64,000 bases of DNA, taken from the NCBI GenBank assembly GCA_036936605.1, contig JAUPFV010000002.1, positions 216,187,046 to 216,251,045 on the forward strand. Direction: 5' to 3'. This document shows, in pieces, positions 56,834 to 64,000 of the stretch. Position numbers and translations under genes: made by a program. A model generated the notes under the pieces. It saw only the letters and a list, made by a program, of their open reading frames with translations. It searched no databases and was not told the DNA's origin. This DNA comes from Limnanthes douglasii subsp. nivea. Its lineage: Eukaryota; Streptophyta; Magnoliopsida; Brassicales; Limnanthaceae. How positions within the stretch are numbered: position 1 is the first letter of the stretch; the number at the start of each line of letters is the position of its first letter.

Positions 56834-59000
56834 TCATTCTTCTAATCTGTTCGCTGCTGTGTTTAACCTGAAAGTTGCAACATGAGGAGTTTCTATTCCC
56901 GTAAACTCACCGGCAGCGTTAATGTTTGTGTTTGGTGGAGTTATAGAAGATCTGGAAGCAACACGAGTGCTATGAGGCTCCATTGTATTATCAATAGCAG
57001 GAGGATTAGTTCGAGGGTCCATTGTAGAAGAAGAAGTATGAGGCTGACTGCTACGAGGATTCATTGAAGAAGCATCAATAGGAGGCTGACTGCTACGAGG
57101 ATTCATTGAAGAAGCAGCAGTAGGAGGCTGACTACTTCGAGGATCCATTGAAGAAGCATCAAGAGGAGGCTTACTGTTTTCAGGATCCATTGAAGAAGCA
57201 ACAACAATGGTGTATTCCTGGTCCAAGGAAGTAGCATCAGTAGGTGTACTTTGGGGGTCACCGGATCTTTACTTTTTTTTGTTGTGTCATGCTTATTTCC
57301 ATATGGAACATGTTAGTTTAACATATTTCCTACTGAGTCGTTCTCTTCCAACCGCAGGTGGTTCTAGCTCGCTCATATCTCTTCTTCTCATCTGCACTTT
57401 TGTGCCACACTTGGCTTCCATTGGCGGTGGTTTTACTTCTGGAATGTTCGACTCCTCCCAAAGGAACTAGTCGTTGATTGGATTCAATGTATGGGAATAT
57501 ATTGCTTTGTTTGTAGCCATCCTTTAACACGGCGAAACGTAGTCTGCTAGTTGTTTTTTGTTCCACCATATCACATCAACCCCATGTTCACATGGTATGC
57601 CACTAAACTACCATTTTCTACAAGCACAAATTTTGTCCTCCAAGTCTACTACAAATTGCCTCGTATCACATTTGACTTCATATCGCAACCCTCCATAAGA
57701 CTCGATAAAACAGTTACCCGGAGCAAGGCCATTGACATCCAACTTTTTCTGGATTGCAGGGTATATTTCTCCAACCCACGTATCAGAAACCTTCTTCTTG
57801 TTGGCTATTATTTTTATTGTTTGCTACCTGATACCATCGATTAGTTGTATGATACCTTTCTCTCGAAGATATAAGATAACCATGTTGAAAATCCCTGCAT
57901 GGTTACTTGTTTGGATGTTGAATTGTGTTGCAACGTCATAATGTGACCTTGACCACTACCCTGGTGGTTTTTATAATAACCAGTTATATGCCTTCATATT
58001 AACCAGCTTCATTTGCTCCATCTCAGCAAAAAACGTTTGCTTGTATGTTGCTCTAGCAGCTTCTCAGAAGTTACATTTTTCTAACCGACCGACAAAGCTC
58101 TTCTTAAAATTTGCGTAAAAATCTCTACTAAAGAATCTATGTTCTGAATTAGGGTAGATGTCTAGTAGAGCCTGCACTAACCTTTTCTGTTTGTCACTAA
58201 TCCACAACCATCCACCATGATTCTAGATTTCTAAATCCTCACCTAACAGATTGAGAAACCAACTCCAACTATCCGGATTCTCATTTTCAGCAACTCTCCA
58301 AGCTATTGGATACATTTGGTCATTGGCATCAACACCAACAGTCACTAACAATTGACTCCCAAACGAACCCTTAAGGAAGCACTATCCAAAATAACCACGG
58401 GCCTGCAACTTTCCTTGAAGCCTCTTTTCACAGCCCCCAAACACATGTACATCTTCAACATTGTCGTCTTGCTTGATGATGCATCTAAACCCGGGATTTA
58501 TTCTCGATATCTCACTGCAATAATCCAAAAGCCTAGTAAACTGATGTTTGTTGTTACCAAGAATCAACTCGAGTGTTATGGATCTTTCCCTATAACTCTT
58601 ACTCCTTTTGATCTTCACACAAAATTCCCTTCTAAGAGAATAAATCAACAATGACACCGACCAATTTATGTTTGCCTCCCATTGTGGCTTGCAATACCTT
58701 GCAGTCCAAATATTAGTTATATTTGGATTCTCATTTGTTGGTACGCAACTGTGTTTTTCCACTAGTGTCTTTACCAGCCACCTACCACCGCTTCTCATAG
58801 AGCTACAATAACACCTCTACATGCAACTGTCTGATGAGCATACGAAGACTATTCTGTTTTATCCTTATTCTTTATTACCACATATCGTCGTTGTTTTATC
58901 CCGTAGTTTTTAATTGCTTCTTTGCACTCTGTTGCCGTAACGAACTCATGACCCACCTGGAGTTTAACAGAAGTTAGTGGCACAACAGGGTTGAACTAAT
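56834..59000 (-). pseudogene. MuDR-type (MULE) transposase pseudogene with repeat tail
   Basis: Read right to left. An N-terminal MuDR domain at 58851-58996 (VGHEFVTATECKEAIKNYGI) comes first. A 138-codon frame (58382-58798) follows, with the CxxH-type lead and FTRLLDYCSEISRINPG, the family's L..Y...L...NPG signature. Then the DDE core: LDSA/FLKGSFGSQLLVTVGVD (frameshift inside), PIAWRVAENENPDSW, and SDKQKGL. A SWIM zinc finger near 57570-57635 (CACRKW, then GIPCEHG) has a stop replacing the Gln. The last 130 codons (56834-57226) are a separate open frame with 14-residue repeats. At least six stops; inactive. MULE transposases cut and move DNA between long inverted repeats. Confidence 0.8.
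57015..57224 (-). repeat. 42-bp (14-residue) tandem repeats in the transposase tail
   Basis: Five units start at 57015, 57057, 57099, 57141 and 57183, exactly 42 bp apart. Each encodes a version of ASSM(D/N)PRSSQPPID. The period is a multiple of three, and the 130-codon frame has no stop, while the transposase core upstream has several. Rich in Ser and Pro, likely disordered if made. Confidence 0.9.
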
Positions 59001-60739
59001 GTGTGGCAAACAATAAACTTTTGGACATGACCACAATTAGCGAATTGTTAGTCTGGGGCCCAAAAAATTTACTATAAAAGCACCACATTCTTTTTGGTGA
59101 AAGGGTGATTGATTAATGATTACGCTCTCATGCACATACATGTCATACACACGCTAACGTCAGACACACTAATGTCACGATAAGATTAATGTAACGACGG
59201 TCACGTCAACCAATTTTATATTATGTTTATAATAAACAACATTATTCGATAAACAAATTGTTATATAAATTATATATTATAATTTTAAAGTAATATAAGC
59301 TTATTATAGTTTTATTGTTATGGTGTAATTATTATGGTTTGATTATAAATACTACAAATGTTATTATATTTTGATATTATTTACTAGTATACGTGTTGGT
59401 TGTTTTATCCAAATTTAAATCTCTTTATTAAAATTGAAATCCTAAAAATATTTTACACTTGCAGCCTTATGGATGACTGTTACTACTTTAGAGTATTCCA
59501 TTAGCTCTTATTAGCTATGAATGGTGGGCTTTTAACCAAATAAAATTTGTATTGACCTAATCGTTTGGTGTCTAGATCATACTTTGGTCACTGGTTCACT
59601 AAATACTTTGATAAAACATTGTTGTTTCCCAACTTTGGCATTATGACTTAGGGATAGAACGGCATCAACTCATTAGCTTATATACAACCACTCCGAGTTG
59701 CCTCTTAGCTTCAATCATGTCTTATTGCTCACAACTTTTATATCTTCTTCCAGTCCTTCATCAAAGCTATTATCACAAAACTTTATTTCTTATTTAAATA
59801 CCATTATTATTATTTTTAGATGAGGGATTGATTCATAATTGTAAACCTTTGTTGGTACCAAGATCACCAAATATTTAAGAGTGAACAATTCATTTGCCAG
59901 CAGTCATCCATTGTAAATCACTAGCTGCTATGGTTCCTTTGTATCCTTCGAAATATTCATGTCTAACTACTCCCTTGAATATGTTGTCTCTTTTATTTTG
60001 CAGGATTGCATTCTCAAGAAAGAAGCTTTGTTGACAGAATTTTTGAGCAGTCCATCGTTGTAAGTTTCCTGTTTTTTCTTCTTCAAAATTGTTTCTAGTG
60101 AATTTATTTTCATAAATAAATCTAAAATCTACTAGAGTTGATTAACAATATATATTAATAGTTCATTTTTGAATTGTAGGTTAGAAAAATAGTAAAAAGG
60201 TTGAGGTTTAATGAAAAAGGTTAATCATTTTGAGTATGAGCTTCTTATTAATAACCAGAAATATTTTAGTAAGAGTCCTACATCTTTGATATTTCTAAAG
60301 TATTCTCGCTATATTGGTGCCTTTTTGAACTAAACAATTCTCTATTCTTAAGTAAGAAAACCACTTTTCATCCTTTTTTATTGACCTCGTTTTTCATATT
60401 GTTGCTTTATTTTGAACCTCCCTAGCGATCTAGATTAGAATATAGATGGCTTCACTAACATGATAAACAAGATTTTTAGATAATTTCCAACCTAGTTTAT
60501 AAAAATCATTGGTACTTTAATGGTAAAAAAATCCATTTTATTAGTATCTTAATATATTTAATTCATCTTCTTGTGCCTTTTTTCATAAACCAATGCATTC
60601 CAATTTAGAATATAGATTTTTCATTTTGATGAACTAGTGGAGGGTCAACCAAACCTTTTAAATTGTATTGTCTTGGTATAAATATGACCTTTAAAGGATT
60701 TTACTTTAATCTTCTTAGATTTCCTGGTAATAACTTATT
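59001..60739. other. Unassigned AT-rich DNA
   Basis: No gene supported. Minus-strand translation of 60400-60740 may be a decayed continuation of the adjacent LINE fragment. A short exon-like piece at 60003-60060 has good splice-site words on both sides but no matching neighbours. Confidence 0.4.
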
Positions 60740-61625
60740 TAAATTATTTTTCTTCTTCTATTTTCCCCATGGCATGAGATGATGGAAGGCTTCCAGTGGT
60801 ATTTTGAGTAAGATATGATGCCTCTATCTTTAAGTTCAAAATCATTTTTTGCATAAAAAATGAATCTATTTTCAATAGACTGTAAGGCTTCAATAATCTA
60901 TTTGTCTCTGTCCTCTGAGGTAAGCTTGTCATTATATTGAATTGTCTTAGAGTTATCAAGGCTTCTCTTATTTATATTCTCACTTTTATTCCTTATATCT
61001 TTTAAATTGTCTTGTTTGTTGAGCTATTTAGATTGTTGATATTGTAATTGTTCATTATATTTTCCTCTATGTGGTTGAGTTTTGATTTAAAACTTCTGTT
61101 CAGTCTATTTATTTGCAATTATTGAACTTATTATTTCCATATGCGAGCTAGTGTTACCATAAGTTATCTTATCATTTGTAATAATAGATTTAACCTTTCA
61201 AATTTCCTTTTGTACATTATGGTTATGTTTGTTAGAGTTTAAGGATTAAGTCTAAAGTTGATTTTCTTTAAGGCTCTCTCCATTGTTTAGGGTATTCAAC
61301 TTTTTGCACTATGTTGCTTTATGGATAATGTGAAAAAATCCAGAGCAGTAAGAAGGTATAGCTCTATATGCGAGGTTTTGCCAATAACCTCATTTTATTC
61401 CAAAGTCGATCCATACTTTGCTAACGAGTTCCTTAAAAAACATTAATTTCCACTCAGGCTATACAACAATTAAAATTTTCCCTTTTTTTAGAGGACCCAT
61501 ATTGTCAATGGTTTTCCAATTGGTTTAGTTATAGTTCTGATAATATCCTTATTGTATATATATTCAGGAAAATTGGGTAGGGTTAACCTAAACAAGAGAA
61601 ATCATTGGTTCTATTTTAGGATTAA
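60740..61625 (-). pseudogene. Antisense LINE ORF1 fragment (DUF4283 end, zinc knuckle, linker)
   Basis: On the minus strand I read PKIEPMISLV.VN, then LPNFPEYIYNKDIIRTITK and IGKPLTIW (DUF4283, with frameshifts). Next is KELVSKVWIDFGIK, a stop, GYWQNLAYRAIPSYCSGF and a downstream C, matching the end of DUF4283 and zf-CCHC_4. A long linker ends in IIEALQS-like sequence, also found in ORF1 of LINE copies 1 and 2 (HEIIEALQST). The frame is broken by stops. It is 5'-truncated near 61625 and no ORF2 is recognised beyond it. Confidence 0.6.
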
Positions 61626-61914
61626 TGTATTGTATCCATTTTAATAGTACTAAAGGATTAAAAAAAAGAATCATATCAGATCAGATATCCGATTGGATTA
61701 ACAACTATTTAAAAACAACCAGATCAAATCAGATATATAATTTGCAACATTTAAAAAATAATAATCGTTACAAATTGGATATCCGATTTGATATTAAAAA
61801 AATGTTTCAAATTGGATATCTGATTTGTAATTAACAAAGAAGAAAACCTATAAATAAAATACTTCTTGTTCATTTAAAAGATAAAATATTTAAAAAATCT
61901 CAAAATATATAGTA
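61626..61914. other. AT-rich stretch with repeated ATATCCGATT/AATCGGATAT words
   Basis: GGATATCCGATTTGATAT, AGATATCCGATTGGATTAA and TTGGATATCTGATTTGTAA occur within ~170 bp. This resembles the word-rich ends of small plant repeats, but no ends can be set. The 69-codon frame 61625-61834 is made of these words. Confidence 0.4.
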
Positions 61915-62175
61915 AATATATAATAAACTACTAGTTGAAAGATCTAATAAACTATTTAAAATATCTAATATTTGAAATATATAAAGTATTTAAAAATTTG
62001 AACAACCTTACAGATATATTTTAAAAATATAATAAACTCTTAGTTGAAAGATTTAATAAACTATTTAAAACATATAATAGTTGAAAGATCTAAAAATTCG
62101 AACAACTTCAAAGATATAATAAACTAATAATTGAAAATATAATAAACTATTTAAAATATCTAATATTTGAAAATT
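61915..62175. repeat. Diverged tandem repeat, 80-110-bp units
   Basis: Three units start near 61917, 62028 and 62110. Each has ATATAATAAACT, TAGTTGAAAGATCTAATAA-like words, ACTATTTAAAATATCTAAT and TTTGAA. Almost wholly A/T apart from these words. It directly precedes the LINE fragment. Confidence 0.65.
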
Positions 62176-64000
62176 TTAAATATGATTCTTAATGGTGAAG
62201 CAAAATAATTATTTAGATCAACCTATGGGGTTCGAAAATGAGATATCATCTCTCATAGTCTTTTCGTTTTGGCATAAGAATTTCTAATAAGAGGAATAAA
62301 ATAGATTTTTCAAGAAAATCTAATATTAGATATAAAACAATAAGCTTTGCAATGATCCCATGTTTGGCTTTTGCTGATGATATAATCATCTTCTCTAATG
62401 GATCATCAACAAGTATCAACAAAATATACAAGTTTCTAATGGATTATCAAGATCAATCTAGGCCGATTATCAGTAAAGAGAACTCAACAATCATCTCTGC
62501 TCCTAGTATCCCTCCTAACAGACTATCCCACGTCCACCATATTTTTAGATTTAGAATTGAAAGATTTCCTATGAAATATTTGGATTCCATGGTCCATCAT
62601 AACAGTAGAGTCATCCACTTTAAAGAGAGGGTTACAAAAATTAGAAAGAAAACTCAAGAGTGGGATCAGATTCTTCTATCTTTTGCATGCAGACTTACAC
62701 TTATTCAAACATTTTTACTAAGTATTTATTAATACCAAATCGAACTCTCTTTCTCATAAATAAGTCATAAGAATAATTAAAGCTATATGTAGTAGATATC
62801 TATGGGGGACCACTGAGAATCATAGAGTTATTGCATGGAAAAACTGGAAAGCAATGTACAAACCATACTCTGAAAGTGGTCTTAATCTTGGAAATCTAGA
62901 CGATATGCAACTCACTTACTTTTGAAAGCTTTGGTTTAAATTCAGAGAAAACCTAAGTCTTTGGTATGCAAAGTAGTTACTGATATAACCAGCATCATAT
63001 GCAAGTTACACCAGGGAGCAACAGATCTCAAGTATGGAAAAGGTTAATGGAAGTTAGATACAAAACATATGAGCATATTCATTGGTAACTAGGAAAAGAG
63101 GAATGCGAGTTCTGGCTTGACAGATGGATCAACCAAAATCCTCATATTACCTTAAATAAAAACAACAATAATTTCTGGTATCCCCAAGAGAAAGTCAATG
63201 AGTACTGGACCAATGGAATTTCGAACTACACCAAACTCAATTTAACTATTACTCCTATATATAAATAGCATTAAGAAATTGGTTATTAAGCAAATGGTGG
63301 AAGATAAACCCATATAGACGCTATCTATATCTGATGAGTTTAATACAAGAGAGACTTGGAATTACCTTAGAAACAAAAACAACAATTCTATGCTAAAACT
63401 GGGAAATTGGAACAGCTTAACCCCTACAAAGCATTCTTTTTTTGCTTTAGAGACTTCTACATAACTGGATTTCAATGGACACAACTCTTCAAAATAGAAA
63501 GATATATCTGGCCTCAAAATGTCAACATTGTGACAACATTAAATCAACAAATCATGTGTTCATTATGTGCAAAAAATCTTGGCAAGTTTATGAGTATTTT
63601 AGTAACTTATTTAACATCCAGATTGGAAGTCATATGACTCTAAGACACATTATAAGGAATTGGCATTGGTCAGCTCCTAAAGATTTCCATATTAGAACAA
63701 CTCTCCCATCTACCGTTTGTTGTAATATTTGGCAATCCAGAAACAAAAAGAAACAAAATCCAGGATGAAACTACTGCAAACTCTGTTATAACTTAAATAA
63801 AATAGGGCATTCTAAAGATTGATACTGTTGATCTTTTAACTGTAAATTTGAGGAAAAAGACAATCAATTGGTCTATGAATTTGGATGTTTCAATCATCGA
63901 AAGAATACCAACAATATTAGAGTTATTAACTGAACTCTCTCTGCAGATCAAAGACACGAATGAAATATTATTGCTTCGTGTCCCCTATCACGTGAAGCCA
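62176..64000 (+). pseudogene. LINE 3' half (RT end, zf-RVT, RNase H start), runs off the window
   Basis: It starts within RT at LNGEAK, with a decayed QGDPLSP box (GVRK*DIISHS). The frame 62352-62732 has PCLAFADDIIIFSNGSS, an intact FADD catalytic motif, then LSHVHHIFRF...FPMKYLDS (the F...YLG.P segment). Later the zf-RVT domain at 63475-63768 has all four ligands in CQHCDNIKSTNHVFIMC, and CCNIWQSRNKKKQ follows. At 63850-63900 a WSMNLDVS stretch suggests the RNase H start. Stops and frameshifts lie between. Related to copies 1-3 at the zinc region, but less damaged at its catalytic site. Confidence 0.8.

Noticed and set aside
60003..60060. Possible exon with good TTTTGCAG and GTAAGT borders
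   Set aside because: Short, no matching upstream or downstream exons, and splice words are frequent in T-rich DNA.

Overview
This window is nuclear DNA of a flowering plant, very AT-rich and gene-poor. The evidence is plant-specific: LINEs with DUF4283/zf-CCHC_4 ORF1, zf-RVT and RVT_3-type RNase H domains; a Ty3 element with the plant initiator-Met tRNA primer site TGGTATCAGAGCC; a Copia element; a MuDR-type transposase; and a decayed plant CPL4/FCP1-like phosphatase. I see no intact cellular gene, rRNA, tRNA or CRISPR array. Nearly everything recognisable is a mobile element or a broken gene fragment.

Layout. 1-2714: unassigned DNA with two short tandem repeats (47-bp and 61-bp units) and a GGGTCGG-rich MITE-like element. 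2715-8987 (A1) and 23248-29469 (A2) are direct copies of one ~6.2 kb segment carrying a fragment resembling the 5' exon of a plant CCT-motif gene, a possible 890-bp solo LTR and some tiny ORFs. 8986-22705 (B1) and 42183-~56075 (B2) are direct copies of a second, ~14 kb segment. In order, B holds a Ty3 gag fragment, a nearly full-length LINE, a CPL4-like phosphatase pseudogene, two minisatellite arrays, an antisense LINE ORF1 fragment, an 80-codon ORF, a dispersed repeat (C) and a Copia IN-RT-RNase H remnant. The local order is A1-B1-C-A2, then ~12 kb of other DNA, then B2.

Between A2 and B2 (29470-42182) lie mostly unassigned AT-rich DNA, a 5'-truncated minus-strand LINE with a 546-codon undamaged reading frame (34477-36117), a cluster of GTAATTAC-centred motifs (36221-37500), another copy of the same LINE family (38209-41570), and a very short LTR with primer site and gag (41571-42650). 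To the right of B2 come a MuDR transposase pseudogene with an unusual 14-residue repeat tail (56834-59000, minus), another antisense LINE ORF1 fragment (60740-61625, minus), a short AT-rich repeat array, and a LINE 3' half running off the window end.

These pieces do not act together as a pathway. They record a sequence of insertions, a segmental duplication of blocks already full of elements, and separate decay of the copies. The most informative points are the lesions that differ between B1 and B2, the ATGA overlap joining LINE ORF1 to ORF2, the repeat-tailed transposase, and the unexplained palindromic motif cluster. I found no convincing new functional system.
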